DNA from: a virus
Direction: 5' to 3' (one strand)
DNA: 64,000 bases
IMG/VR virus record: IMGVR_UViG_3300050821_004119
Coordinates: 1-64,000 of that record
Shown here: one piece after another, positions 29,335 to 38,232 of the stretch
How positions within the stretch are numbered: position 1 is the first letter of the stretch
Layout of the letters: the number at the start of each line of letters is the position of its first letter
Notes under the pieces: model-generated
Database searches by the model: none
Seen by the model: only the letters and a program-made list of their open reading frames with translations
What the model was told of the DNA's origin: nothing
Translations under genes and position numbers: made by a program

Positions 29335-29490
29335 ATGCCTAAGGCTAAAAAAGTAATAACAAAAATTATTCCAGTCGTTGATCCTTGCGTTGGTCAGGAC
29401 TATGCACGTCAGCAGGTGACTAATCAACTTGTTCGTAACGCGGTCGCCGACTTTATGGAACTATGGAATCCGTGGAAATTCTTAAAATGA
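29335..29490 (+). CDS. Hypothetical basic protein, 51 aa
   Basis: MPKAKKVITKIIPVVDPCVG... , with AGGAG upstream and an ATGA overlap with the next gene. Lys-rich N-terminus; helical C-terminus (VADFMELWNPWKFLK). Unknown. Confidence 0.58.
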   Translation: MPKAKKVITKIIPVVDPCVGQDYARQQVTNQLVRNAVADFMELWNPWKFLK

Positions 29491-29648
29491 TTAATGTAGG
29501 GGATCATGTGACTCACAAACACTTTGGTGAAGGTATTGTGATTGAGATCGAACCAATTGTGGTTGAGTTTCATCCCAAACCATTTGTAAAGATTTTCAAT
29601 GTTTTCAACTCTGTGCAGTTGGATGTGGTAAAATCTGTGCATGAATAA
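29487..29648 (+). CDS. Tudor/SH3-like small protein, 53 aa
   Basis: MINVGDHVTHKHFGEGIVIE... matches the GDxVxHxxFGxGxV motif of the Tudor-like domain at the C-terminus of PcrA/UvrD helicases and of CarD-type RNA-polymerase-binding domains. A free-standing domain could target host RNA polymerase or a helicase; this is inference. Start chosen at the ATGA overlap (29487). Confidence 0.62.
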   Translation: MINVGDHVTHKHFGEGIVIEIEPIVVEFHPKPFVKIFNVFNSVQLDVVKSVHE

Positions 29649-30336
29649 TAATTATATTGCTTACTATCGGGTCAGCACGAAGGATCAAGGTCGGTCAGGT
29701 CTTGGTCTTGAAGCACAAGAAGCAACTGTAAAAGAATACTGTTTGAAGAATGATTTGAATTTGATTGCTTCTTATACAGAGGTTGAGACTAGCACAAAAG
29801 ATACATTGGAAAATCGTCCAGTGTTACAAAAAGCTCTTGGGCATTCTAAGAGAATTAGTGCTGTATTAATTATAGCCAAACTTGATCGACTTTCTCGCTC
29901 TGTGTATGTTACTTCATTATTACATAAGTCTGGTGTGGAATTTTTGTGCTGTGATATGCCATTAGCCAATAGGTTCACTATTAATATTCTTGCAGCAGTT
30001 GCTGAACAAGAAGCGCAAATGATTAGTGAACGTACTAAGGCAGCATTAAAGGCTTTAAAAGCCCGTGGTATTAAGTTAGGTACTCATCGTCCAGAGTGTG
30101 CTAATAATTTATCTGAAGAAGGAAGACAACTTGGTAATAAACGAGGTTCTTCTAGGAATCGACAGATTAAAAAAGAGGCTTACGCTGATATACTTCCAGA
30201 GATTGTGGCAATGCGTCATAGTGGCATGCAGATTAAAGATATTACTTTAACCCTCAATGATAAGGGTTATACAACTCGTACAGGTTGTGGTTTTCATACA
30301 ACAACTGTTCGGCGCTTACTTGCATTAGGAGTTTGA
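29641..30336 (+). CDS. Small serine recombinase (resolvase/invertase family)
   Basis: 231 residues. YYRVSTKDQGRSGLGLEAQ gives catalytic Ser12 and Arg10; LDRLSRSVYV and EQEAQMISERTKAAL are the remaining conserved blocks. The C-terminal 60 residues (MRHSGMQIKDITLTLNDKGY...TTVRRLLAL) form the HTH. Too short for a large serine integrase, so resolution, inversion or a transposition-like role is more likely than standard integration. Overlaps the preceding gene by 8 nt. Confidence 0.9.
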   Translation: MNNNYIAYYRVSTKDQGRSGLGLEAQEATVKEYCLKNDLNLIASYTEVETSTKDTLENRPVLQKALGHSKRISAVLIIAKLDRLSRSVYVTSLLHKSGVEFLCCDMPLANRFTINILAAVAEQEAQMISERTKAALKALKARGIKLGTHRPECANNLSEEGRQLGNKRGSSRNRQIKKEAYADILPEIVAMRHSGMQIKDITLTLNDKGYTTRTGCGFHTTTVRRLLALGV

Positions 30337-30338
30337 TC

Positions 30339-30467
30339 ATGAGTGAACATCACGATGACTGGTCATTAGAAGAAGATACTATGTGTACCTGTTCACATGA
30401 CGTTGTTTGTAATTTATGTAATAGTTTGACAAATGATTATTTTGATGATGTGGATATGGGGACATAA
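30339..30467 (+). CDS. 42-residue acidic CxC/CxxC protein
   Basis: MSEHHDDWSLEEDTMCTCSH... then CNLCN. Four Cys plus His suggest zinc. AGGAG precedes the ATG; its stop overlaps the dCMP deaminase start (TAATG). Unknown. Confidence 0.55.
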   Translation: MSEHHDDWSLEEDTMCTCSHDVVCNLCNSLTNDYFDDVDMGT

Positions 30468-30877
30468 TGGGTCGTAAGAGCTGGCATGATTACTTTCTGG
30501 ATATAGCTGTTGCTGTATCACAGCGGGCTAGTTGCTCACGCGCGAGCGTTGGAGCAGTCTTCATTAGAGACAATCGCATTCTGACAACTGGCTACAATGG
30601 TGCGCCAGGCGGCGTTAATCATTGTGAGCATCATAACAATAGTGACCTGTTGAATGGTCACTGTTATATTGCTATTCATGCTGAGATGAACGCTATTTTG
30701 CAGGCGGCTACGGTTGGTATCAGTCTTCAGGATTCCATGTTATACTGTACGCATGAGCCGTGTTTGAATTGCACTAAGGCGATTATTCAGGTAGGATGTA
30801 AGGACATCATGTATCTTCATAAAAAGGAAGATGTATTGGCGCGAGTTCTGCGATTGAAAGTCTACGGGTATTGTTAA
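30467..30877 (+). CDS. dCMP deaminase
   Basis: 136 residues. HAEMNAI (zinc ligand His71, catalytic Glu73) and CTHEPCLNC (Cys99, Cys102) are the cytidine/deoxycytidylate deaminase motifs; the GYNGAPGG segment is typical of dCMP deaminase. It makes dUMP for ThyX. It lies about 12 kb from thyX, in the opposite transcription direction. Confidence 0.93.
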   Translation: MGRKSWHDYFLDIAVAVSQRASCSRASVGAVFIRDNRILTTGYNGAPGGVNHCEHHNNSDLLNGHCYIAIHAEMNAILQAATVGISLQDSMLYCTHEPCLNCTKAIIQVGCKDIMYLHKKEDVLARVLRLKVYGYC

Positions 30878-31006
30878 ATGATTCTTGGTCCACCAACTCC
30901 ACAAAGCGTTCAATATACTTACACAGAAGGCATTGACTGCTGGTGGGGTCTTCCTGTTGTTATTGGTTTAGTATTGATTGGCCGAATGTTATGTTTGATC
31001 CATTAA
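30878..31006 (+). CDS. 42-residue single-span membrane protein
   Basis: MILGPPTPQSVQYTYTEGID... then a hydrophobic span WWGLPVVIGLVLIGRMLCLI. Starts 1 nt after the deaminase stop. Unknown. Confidence 0.5.
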   Translation: MILGPPTPQSVQYTYTEGIDCWWGLPVVIGLVLIGRMLCLIH

Positions 31007-31422
31007 GTGGTTATTATTCGGTGTGTACCTTCTGTAAAGAGGGTAAGTTCAATCTGATTGATAATGACATGAACACTGACTTCGAAGAACAGCATGTGAC
31101 TCACGGTGCATTGGAAATTGTGCCTGGTGCTAAGTTTCTCTCTGAAAATCTCAAACAGAATTATATTGACGTAGATAGACCTAAATTGGAACCAATTAAC
31201 ACCTCGATTGGACCCTCAGATAAGAAAGACATTATTGAATCTTTCAAGTCTGCTCGCAACATTAGAAATCATTATCTTCAACAGAAAGTTAAAAAGGAAT
31301 TCGTTGGATTTAATTTTTATCCAGTCATCGTTCCTTTGAATCCTTTTTACCTCAGTTATGAAGCACGGTCATTAACTCCAGAGGAATTGCTAATTCCTAA
31401 GCTTTGTGTTATAGTTTTATAG
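30991..31422 (+). CDS. Hypothetical protein, 143 aa
   Basis: Begins MFDPLSGYYSVCTFCKEGKF (start inside the end of the membrane gene, no clear SD; an earlier GTG-like start is possible). CTFC plus a later H-V-T-H could form a zinc finger. Last gene before the terminase pair. Unknown. Confidence 0.6.
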   Translation: MFDPLSGYYSVCTFCKEGKFNLIDNDMNTDFEEQHVTHGALEIVPGAKFLSENLKQNYIDVDRPKLEPINTSIGPSDKKDIIESFKSARNIRNHYLQQKVKKEFVGFNFYPVIVPLNPFYLSYEARSLTPEELLIPKLCVIVL

Positions 31423-31432
31423 GATATTACTT

Positions 31433-32098
31433 ATGGCAAAAACGCAATACAAGCAAGCGAAGGAACTTTCGCTCCAGGCGCGTCTCAAGCAGGTTCTTCG
31501 GCTTCATATGGGCGGAATGAGCCATTTTGGCATTGCCCGCGAGATGGAATATAGTGTTGCACAGGCCAAAAAGGATGTTGCGACGATCTCTCATGCCACA
31601 AGAGAATGGGATGACGTCGGTGAGTATCTGAAGGATGTTGTTACGCGCACTGGCGAATTACTGAAAAATTTGAAATATCAGCAGGATTTACTGCAAAAAC
31701 AGTTGGATTATTCGAATGAGTGGGTCGTTCAGCTTGATTCCTTCGCTCAGCCAATCAAAGAGAGACTGTCGAATGGAGAACTTGGTTCCATCCTTTACGG
31801 ACCTCGTGACTCTCGACTTTCTATCGCCCTTAGCTCTAAAATCACTGATCTGATCGAACAACAGGGTAAATTACTTGGTGTTTACGCCAAAACCATGGAT
31901 GTGACGGTCAAACTTGAAGAATCAGAGAAAACTACTGTGCTTGTTCTTCAAGCTATTCAAGAGGCCGCACCCGAACTACAATCCAAAATTGTGCGTAAAT
32001 TGAAAGCTCTACGTGCCTCTGAAAACCGATTCTCTAACGTAGAAGTCGAAAGACTCGAAGGCGAGTACGAAGAGCCTGGGTATCTCGATGCCGAGTAA
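31433..32098 (+). CDS. Putative terminase small subunit
   Basis: 221 residues, immediately upstream of TerL and overlapping it by 11 nt. The N-terminal part has an HTH-like segment (RLKQVLRLHMGGMSHFGIAR... YSVAQAKKDV), followed by a long helical, coiled-coil-prone region. DNA recognition at the packaging site is its expected role; assignment rests largely on HTH and position. Confidence 0.72.
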   Translation: MAKTQYKQAKELSLQARLKQVLRLHMGGMSHFGIAREMEYSVAQAKKDVATISHATREWDDVGEYLKDVVTRTGELLKNLKYQQDLLQKQLDYSNEWVVQLDSFAQPIKERLSNGELGSILYGPRDSRLSIALSSKITDLIEQQGKLLGVYAKTMDVTVKLEESEKTTVLVLQAIQEAAPELQSKIVRKLKALRASENRFSNVEVERLEGEYEEPGYLDAE

Positions 32099-33983
32099 TC
32101 CTAGGGGTGTAGACGGTCATCACGCGGGCGGCGGCGCACGTAAGAAGACGACTACGTACCTCGACATTGATAAGGTATCCGATAAGGCATCTAAATTGAT
32201 GACCTCTATTGATGATTACCTGAACGCACTACCTGACGAAGACGAAGTTGTCGATGAAATATTTAAGGAAAAGTTTGTAGATTTAAGAACCTGGCTTTAT
32301 GCTCCTGAATATATGGGTCTTGAAATTCAGTTATCGCCGATTCAGTTCGAAGTTATGCAAGCAATGGATAATTATGATCCAACGACTAATCCTTATACTG
32401 AAGCAGTCTGTGAATGGGGTAAAGGATCAGGAAAAGACTTTGTGTCTGCTCTTTGTGCTCTTCGTTGTGTCTATTGGTTGCTATGTTTAAGAAGTCCTTA
32501 TCTTTATTACAAGTTAGCAAAAGGTACTGGAATTCAACTTTGTAATGTCGCTTATACTGCTGAACAGTCAATTTACGTTTATTTTAAGCAATTAACCGGA
32601 TTGATTAAGGCTTCATCTTGGTTTGTGAAACAAAAACCTGATATTAAGAAGTCCAGAATTGATTTTGCAAATGAAATTACTCTTGTGTCTACTTCTACTG
32701 ACGGCGATAGTGCTGAGGGTCAGAATCTTATATTTGCGGTTATGGACGAAGCATCGGCTTTTAAAGATTCAAAGACGATTAAGGCGCAGTCGCGCAAGGA
32801 TGGGGTTAAAGTAGACCGAGCAGCAGATGGAATATATAAAGTATTAAGATCATCTATTAATTCTCGCTTTCCTAACTCTGGAAAATTAATGATCATCTCT
32901 TATCCTCGTTATAAGGATGATTACATTCAAACAAAGTTAGAAGAGAATAAAAATGCCACAAAAGGTTTCATTTCTGGTCCCTATGCAACTTGGGAAGTTA
33001 ATCCATCTAAACAAAGATCTGATTTTAATGAGGATTATGAAAAGAATCCTGAATTAGCCGATGCAATGTATGGTTGTAATCCTCCCTTTTCTGAGGACGC
33101 TTGGGTTAAGTATCCAGATAGATTCCTAAAATGCATTCTTAATTCGGTGAAATTAAATACTTTAAAGTCACCGATTAATGAATATGGCATTTATGATCCC
33201 TTTTTCCAGGGAACACCTGGTAAGCTATATTGTATTCATGTAGACCTTGCGCTTAATTCAGATAAGTGTGCTTTATCGCTTGCTTCGCAGGGACATCCTA
33301 TTATCAAAGAGAAGTGTCCTTGTGGAGCTAATGCTCCTTGGGATGAGAAATATGAAGTTTGCAGTAGTTGTGGTTTAACAAAGGACAAATGGCTGAAGAT
33401 TTCAATGCCAACAATGGTTGTTTCTTTATTGAAACATTTTCGCCCCAGAAGTTCTGCATCGGGTAGACAAGAAGTACATTTCGCTGATATTCGTGAGGAA
33501 ATTCTCTTTCTTCGTGATCGCGGACATAAAATATGGGCTCTATCATATGACGGATGGCAATCAAGAGATTCCATTCAGACGATGCAGCGTCTCTTAGGAA
33601 AACGAATTATCAAGGATAGATGGGGACAACCTATTCGTGAAGAGGAAATAGCTCAAACTTTATCAGTTGACCGAGATACTAAGGCTTATGACACATTAAA
33701 AGAGTTTATTTATGATGAGAGATTTTTTATAACACCTCCTGAAGATGTGAAGAAAAAAGAAGATTGGGAAACCTCAGAAGATCCAGTAGCAATTGCGTTT
33801 AGGGAATTTAGGGGATTGAGACTAATTAATGCAAAAAAGGTAGACCATGCGATTGGATCAAGTAAGGACTTCACAGATGCAATAGCAGGATGCGCTTATT
33901 GGATATCACAGATGCCAATATCAAGAGGCAGAGGTCCATCTTTAAATGGTTGGCGCGAGAATATTAGTACGGATAGGAGATAA
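32088..33983 (+). CDS. Terminase large subunit (packaging motor)
   Basis: 631 residues. Walker A EWGKGSGKD (109-117), Walker B IFAVMDEAS (215-223), and a coupling region. The nuclease domain begins YCIHVDLALNSDKC with catalytic Asp386. A four-cysteine ribbon (C410, C412, C425, C428) is inserted after the first nuclease strands, which is uncommon in TerL. It powers DNA packaging and cuts genome ends. Confidence 0.93.
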   Translation: MPSNPRGVDGHHAGGGARKKTTTYLDIDKVSDKASKLMTSIDDYLNALPDEDEVVDEIFKEKFVDLRTWLYAPEYMGLEIQLSPIQFEVMQAMDNYDPTTNPYTEAVCEWGKGSGKDFVSALCALRCVYWLLCLRSPYLYYKLAKGTGIQLCNVAYTAEQSIYVYFKQLTGLIKASSWFVKQKPDIKKSRIDFANEITLVSTSTDGDSAEGQNLIFAVMDEASAFKDSKTIKAQSRKDGVKVDRAADGIYKVLRSSINSRFPNSGKLMIISYPRYKDDYIQTKLEENKNATKGFISGPYATWEVNPSKQRSDFNEDYEKNPELADAMYGCNPPFSEDAWVKYPDRFLKCILNSVKLNTLKSPINEYGIYDPFFQGTPGKLYCIHVDLALNSDKCALSLASQGHPIIKEKCPCGANAPWDEKYEVCSSCGLTKDKWLKISMPTMVVSLLKHFRPRSSASGRQEVHFADIREEILFLRDRGHKIWALSYDGWQSRDSIQTMQRLLGKRIIKDRWGQPIREEEIAQTLSVDRDTKAYDTLKEFIYDERFFITPPEDVKKKEDWETSEDPVAIAFREFRGLRLINAKKVDHAIGSSKDFTDAIAGCAYWISQMPISRGRGPSLNGWRENISTDRR

Positions 33984-33984
33984 C

Positions 33985-35667
33985 ATGCTTACGAAAATCA
34001 ACGACAGGCCAAAAGCAAATCGTAGAACATACAGTTTTGAAGTATTGCATAATAGCAAGGATACCTTTGAATCTGATATGAACAATTTCCTTGAGCATGT
34101 TACGAAACGACGTTTTTTCGAAATTCAACAGGAAATATTAGGGCAAAAAGGCCCAACTAAGAATTCAACCATTGGTCAGAAGAAAAGCGTCGGAGGCAAA
34201 TTAAAACTTCGTCTTCCGATTTCAACGATTGCTGGTTTTGGTAATCAATCTGAGCAGACTTTAATGTCGGCATTTGGTTGGTATTGGGAACCGTTATTGC
34301 ATGATCTTGTGTTTTTTGAAGAAATGCGCGCAGCAGTTTCTCTTATTGATGGACAAGTTAATAAGCTGGTCGATACTGCTCTTTTGGGATTCCGCATTGT
34401 TAATGATGACCCAGAAGTTGTTAAAAATGTCAGCGAATTAATGCTTTATAACCAAAATGTGAATTTAAGAGAGTCAATTCGTCGTTGCATGGTAGATTTA
34501 TTCTCTATCGGTAATAGTTATACAAAACCAGAGTGGACTAAAACTGCTGCTGGAATGACAACGTTAGAAGTGATTCGTCCAGTTCGTGCAAATGCTATAC
34601 GTAAGTTGCGTAATGAGAAATTAGCAACCGAAGGATATGTCCAGTTGCTTCATCGTCCATCTGAATTTATTCTTGGTGGCACACCGCATACGCCTACGAT
34701 TTATCTATATGATGAAATGCTTTGTGGTATGCAACGTAGCACTGGATGGTATGCCTATGGTGTTCCGTTATTGGCATCATTGCCGTTCGCAATTAAACTG
34801 AAACTTCAAATGGAACGCGATTTGGCCGAGATGTTGCATCAACATTTGCCTCGTATTGTTGTGAAATTCTCCCCAGATGACCAAATGAATCAAGAACAAG
34901 TCGATCAGGCTCTTGCTGATTTGACAACTAAAGTTTCTCAAATGCGTCCGTCTGATAATTTTGCAACAACTCCTGACGTTGATATTACATATGCTGGTCC
35001 CCAGGGACATGCATTAGACTTTTCTTCTACACAGAAACACATCGAGGAACAGTTATTTTATGTTCTACCGTTCGCTCCATCAATTATGGGACTTGACTCT
35101 AAGTCTAATCCTTTCGATTCTCAACAACATTGGACTGTTGCCGTCAATACTGCTTATGACCTTAGACACGCTATTGGTGTTATGTTCCGCCCGATGTTTC
35201 GTGTTCTTGAAGAAGATTGGGGTTGCAGTGAAATAAGTATTGGATACGATGATCTTGATCCCGAGATGACCCAGAAGCATGCTGAGACTGATGAATATGT
35301 GACTAATAATGCTGTGTTAAAGCGTGACAATGGATTTCTCGATCAGGACACCGCTGCAATACAAGCAACCGCCCATCATCCAGATGGTTCTGTCAAGAAG
35401 GCCGCGAAGCCAGGAGCAATTCCTCCTCCCGTTGCCAATGACGGAACGAATACGAACGGAATTCCGAATAAACCGAAGAATTCTGGTAATCCTAAACCTG
35501 CTAAAGGCAAGGAACCTGTGAAGCCAAACGGTCGCGTTAGAACAAAGGGTCCTAAGAAGGATGGTACGAAAGTTCCCGATAAGGATAACCGTACTAAAGG
35601 AAAGAGACATTCGTTTCAGGATGAGGCACTTGCTCAATGGGCGATCTCTGAACTTAATGATGAATAA
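33985..35667 (+). CDS. Portal protein
   Basis: 560 residues from the ATG after AGGAG at 33985 (a longer frame runs into terL). The order terminase-portal-protease-capsid identifies it. Internal features fit: a helical stem region with acidic C-terminus and a Pro/Lys-rich tail (residues about 480-545). No catalytic motif. Confidence 0.85.
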   Translation: MLTKINDRPKANRRTYSFEVLHNSKDTFESDMNNFLEHVTKRRFFEIQQEILGQKGPTKNSTIGQKKSVGGKLKLRLPISTIAGFGNQSEQTLMSAFGWYWEPLLHDLVFFEEMRAAVSLIDGQVNKLVDTALLGFRIVNDDPEVVKNVSELMLYNQNVNLRESIRRCMVDLFSIGNSYTKPEWTKTAAGMTTLEVIRPVRANAIRKLRNEKLATEGYVQLLHRPSEFILGGTPHTPTIYLYDEMLCGMQRSTGWYAYGVPLLASLPFAIKLKLQMERDLAEMLHQHLPRIVVKFSPDDQMNQEQVDQALADLTTKVSQMRPSDNFATTPDVDITYAGPQGHALDFSSTQKHIEEQLFYVLPFAPSIMGLDSKSNPFDSQQHWTVAVNTAYDLRHAIGVMFRPMFRVLEEDWGCSEISIGYDDLDPEMTQKHAETDEYVTNNAVLKRDNGFLDQDTAAIQATAHHPDGSVKKAAKPGAIPPPVANDGTNTNGIPNKPKNSGNPKPAKGKEPVKPNGRVRTKGPKKDGTKVPDKDNRTKGKRHSFQDEALAQWAISELNDE

Positions 35668-35668
35668 T

Positions 35669-35715
35669 CTCAGGATTGTGACAAAATAGTTACTTCTATT
35701 GATCACTATGTTTTA
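35669..35715 (+). promoter_or_regulatory. Candidate late promoter 1 (motif CTCAGGATTGTGACA)
   Basis: CTCAGGATTGTGACA (35669-35683), AATAGTTA 16 nt from its start, and CTATGTTTTA (35706-35715) 37 nt from its start. The element at 44668 has the same three blocks at identical spacing. It precedes the protease/scaffold-capsid genes. Confidence 0.6.
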
Positions 35716-35734
35716 GAGGTGAGAAGGTATTGTT

Positions 35735-37612
35735 ATGGCTGATTCTACGCATGAACTTAATGATGTATTAAAGCAGTTGTCTGAATCAGGCGATTATGCT
35801 TCTTCTACTGTTCTAACGGAAGAATCAAAAACTGGCGTCAAAATTCCTTCTAGTCATTTGGCTAAAATTCAAAAGTGGACCCGTGAAGATATTGATAAAG
35901 AACTTATTCATACTTTCCCGGTTATTATGATTGACACCGAACCGACCCGTAACTTGGTAGTATATACTGAAGCGTCGCAAAAGAAGTCCTTAAAAGGATG
36001 GATTGGACGTACGGTCCTGTTTAATTGGAACGGCTCTGGTAATGTCGGAATAATTGGTCAAGCTGATCATTCACTTCAAGCTGCCTCACAAACAGCTCGT
36101 ATATATGATGCTCGTATGGTAAGAACCCCTAGTGGAGCAGTTGGTACGCTTGGTTGGTTTTATGCCGTTGAAGGCGTCGATGTTATTATTGATTCATTTA
36201 TTAAGAAGTTAAACGCCGGTGTTCTCCGTGAAGTATCAATTCACGTTGCAGTTCCAGAAGGTGTTGTTTGTTCAATAGATGGTAAATCTTTTTCTGGTTA
36301 TGAAGGTGGTGCTCATACCGAAGAAGAAGAAAAAACTATTTGTTTCGATCATCAGCCTGGCAATAAGTATGGACGCGAAGTTTGTTACATGTCTACTGGC
36401 GAAGGTAGACTTGATCCGCTTGAACTCAGTGCTGTTGCGGTTCCTGGATCTATTAATGCTCATGTCTTAAAAGACGATGAAGTTGAAAATTATAAAATTG
36501 TCTCTTTAAAAGAGGCTCTCGGTGGTTCTAATCACTTGAAGGAGATAATCATGGCTAAGAAGACGAAGACGGTCGCAGCCTTAGAAGAAATCGCGAACAT
36601 TGCGAAGAATGCTGGATTCCTTCAAGAAGCGAAAGAAGATCCTGCGGATGGCGATTGCGGCAAATGCGGACATGCTTCACATGAAGGCGCATGCTCTAAA
36701 AATTGTGGATCTTGTTCTAAAGATGAAACTGCTGATCCTAAGACTGCCAAGCCTGGAACGAAAACCAAAGATGAAGAGTCTAAGGATGACGAAGAAGAAT
36801 CCAAGAGCGAAGAAGAAGAGAATGGCAAAGATACGCCAGGTAATGATCGCAAAGATTTGAAAGTCAAAAAGGGCGAAGCTGTTTCTCCCAAAACCTCTAA
36901 ACCTGGAACAAAAACCAAGGATGAAGAGAAGAACGAAGAAGAGGAAGAAGCTGCTGATCCTAAGTCCAAAAAGCCTTCTACTACGACTAAAGATGAAGAG
37001 AAGAACGAAGAAGAAGAGCGTATGGATGATCCTGATGACAAAAAAGAAGAAGATGAAGAAAAAGAATCTGATCCGCCAGAAGGCGATGATGACTCTAAGA
37101 AATCCAAGAAGGCTTCTAAGCAATCCTTCCTGTTCGATGACAATTGCCCAGCTTGCGGCGGGAATAAAGAAACCGTCCAGCCATTATCTGAGTCCGAAAC
37201 GATCTCATTAATGCGCGATACATTCAAAGAACAAGTCGAAATCATCATTAAAGTTGCCAAGGAAAAGATCGCTACGGCAAAGCAAGCGGCAGTTCGTGCC
37301 GAGCAGTTCGACGAAATATTTGACCTGTTCGTTCAAGAAACGGCTACCATGGCTGTTAATAGTGGCCTGAAGAAATTTCAGGAACGTGACAATTATATTG
37401 TAACCCTAAAAGCATTATCTTTTAATGCTGTACGGGAAATTCGCGAGACACTTTCTTTGAAAGATTCCGCTCGTGAAGATAAAGTTGAAGTTATTCGTCA
37501 ATCAATGATGGAAAGATCCAAACAGAATCTTGGAACAATCATTGAAGATGATAACGGCAAAAAGAAATCTTCTAATGGCGTAAGCGCCCGTCCAAAATTT
37601 GGCCTAAGGTAA
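35735..37612 (+). CDS. Prohead protease with C-terminal acidic scaffold domain
   Basis: 625 residues. The N-terminal 260 look like an HK97-type prohead protease: LREVSIHVAVPEG and LDPLELSAVAVPGSINAHV resemble the ...SxG/V... and ELSxVxxPAxxxA motifs. A GHASHEGACSKNCGSC cysteine cluster follows, then a highly acidic region with three imperfect repeats of (A)DPKxxKPgTKTKDEEknEEEE (residues about 330-430). The helical C-terminus ends VSARPKFGLR. It resembles protease-scaffold fusions in other siphoviruses; the catalytic triad is not certain. Confidence 0.7.
   Translation: MADSTHELNDVLKQLSESGDYASSTVLTEESKTGVKIPSSHLAKIQKWTREDIDKELIHTFPVIMIDTEPTRNLVVYTEASQKKSLKGWIGRTVLFNWNGSGNVGIIGQADHSLQAASQTARIYDARMVRTPSGAVGTLGWFYAVEGVDVIIDSFIKKLNAGVLREVSIHVAVPEGVVCSIDGKSFSGYEGGAHTEEEEKTICFDHQPGNKYGREVCYMSTGEGRLDPLELSAVAVPGSINAHVLKDDEVENYKIVSLKEALGGSNHLKEIIMAKKTKTVAALEEIANIAKNAGFLQEAKEDPADGDCGKCGHASHEGACSKNCGSCSKDETADPKTAKPGTKTKDEESKDDEEESKSEEEENGKDTPGNDRKDLKVKKGEAVSPKTSKPGTKTKDEEKNEEEEEAADPKSKKPSTTTKDEEKNEEEERMDDPDDKKEEDEEKESDPPEGDDDSKKSKKASKQSFLFDDNCPACGGNKETVQPLSESETISLMRDTFKEQVEIIIKVAKEKIATAKQAAVRAEQFDEIFDLFVQETATMAVNSGLKKFQERDNYIVTLKALSFNAVREIRETLSLKDSAREDKVEVIRQSMMERSKQNLGTIIEDDNGKKKSSNGVSARPKFGLR
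36551..37612 (+). CDS. Nested in-frame scaffold protein start inside the protease gene
   Basis: A strong AAGGAG followed by TAATC and ATG (36551-36553) lies in frame at codon 273. Translation from it would give a 353-residue acidic scaffold (MAKKTKTVAALEEIANIAKN...) without the protease. Phage lambda C/Nu3 uses the same trick. Expression is inferred from the ribosome site only. Confidence 0.6.
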   Translation: MAKKTKTVAALEEIANIAKNAGFLQEAKEDPADGDCGKCGHASHEGACSKNCGSCSKDETADPKTAKPGTKTKDEESKDDEEESKSEEEENGKDTPGNDRKDLKVKKGEAVSPKTSKPGTKTKDEEKNEEEEEAADPKSKKPSTTTKDEEKNEEEERMDDPDDKKEEDEEKESDPPEGDDDSKKSKKASKQSFLFDDNCPACGGNKETVQPLSESETISLMRDTFKEQVEIIIKVAKEKIATAKQAAVRAEQFDEIFDLFVQETATMAVNSGLKKFQERDNYIVTLKALSFNAVREIRETLSLKDSAREDKVEVIRQSMMERSKQNLGTIIEDDNGKKKSSNGVSARPKFGLR

Positions 37613-37625
37613 GAGGAGCACTAAC

Positions 37626-38168
37626 ATGGCATCTACATTCGCACGAGTCTCAGGGGTCTTGATTGATCCTCTTACAGCGCAAACTAATTCGTTGTATGCT
37701 GATCCTTCTTTAAATGCTGGTAGCTCGAATGCCGCCGCAGTTGTTCCGGTGACGGGCTCAACAGCCCTTTACGGTCAGCTTTGGCGCGGTATGCCGATCT
37801 TCGTGAACCAAACGACTGGTAAATTGGTTCCCCCGAATGATGCAGGCGTGTCTGGTTCGACTTCATTGTATCTTGGCGTCTTAGTTGACGACTTCACGAG
37901 TTTCCACCTTGCGCGTGGAACGAAAGTTCCTTACATTGCTAAGGGTCGCGTTCGTTCTTATGCTGGCGGTACACTGACCATTGGTCAGGCTGTCAAGCCG
38001 GACACCTCTTCTAACTTCTCAGGCTTCGTTGCCTGGGTCGAAGGAACTGATGATCTTGCGCTGCGTGTTGGACAGTTCCTTCCTATAGATGACGGTTCTG
38101 CTGAGAACGGTTCGACTGCTGGAACCGGCGCGGTTCAGGGCGATACGATCTTCGTAAACCTGATCTAA
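37626..38168 (+). CDS. Putative capsid decoration (head) protein, 180 aa
   Basis: Small, Gly/Thr/Val-rich beta protein directly before the major capsid gene, the usual place of decoration or stabilising proteins. AGAGGAG upstream. Contains GRVRSYAGGTLTIGQAVKPD, similar in style to other head-decoration proteins. Specific fold not proven. Confidence 0.65.
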   Translation: MASTFARVSGVLIDPLTAQTNSLYADPSLNAGSSNAAAVVPVTGSTALYGQLWRGMPIFVNQTTGKLVPPNDAGVSGSTSLYLGVLVDDFTSFHLARGTKVPYIAKGRVRSYAGGTLTIGQAVKPDTSSNFSGFVAWVEGTDDLALRVGQFLPIDDGSAENGSTAGTGAVQGDTIFVNLI

Positions 38169-38232
38169 AATTCAATTTGAGGCAATAGGAGATTATTCAG
38201 GAAATTTTTACTCCATCCAAGGAGAGTCTACA

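Noticed and set aside
36622-37260. 212-codon minus frame opposite the scaffold
   Set aside because: It is Ser-rich because it reads the acidic GAA/GAG repeats in reverse; no promoter or SD, and it opposes a late gene.
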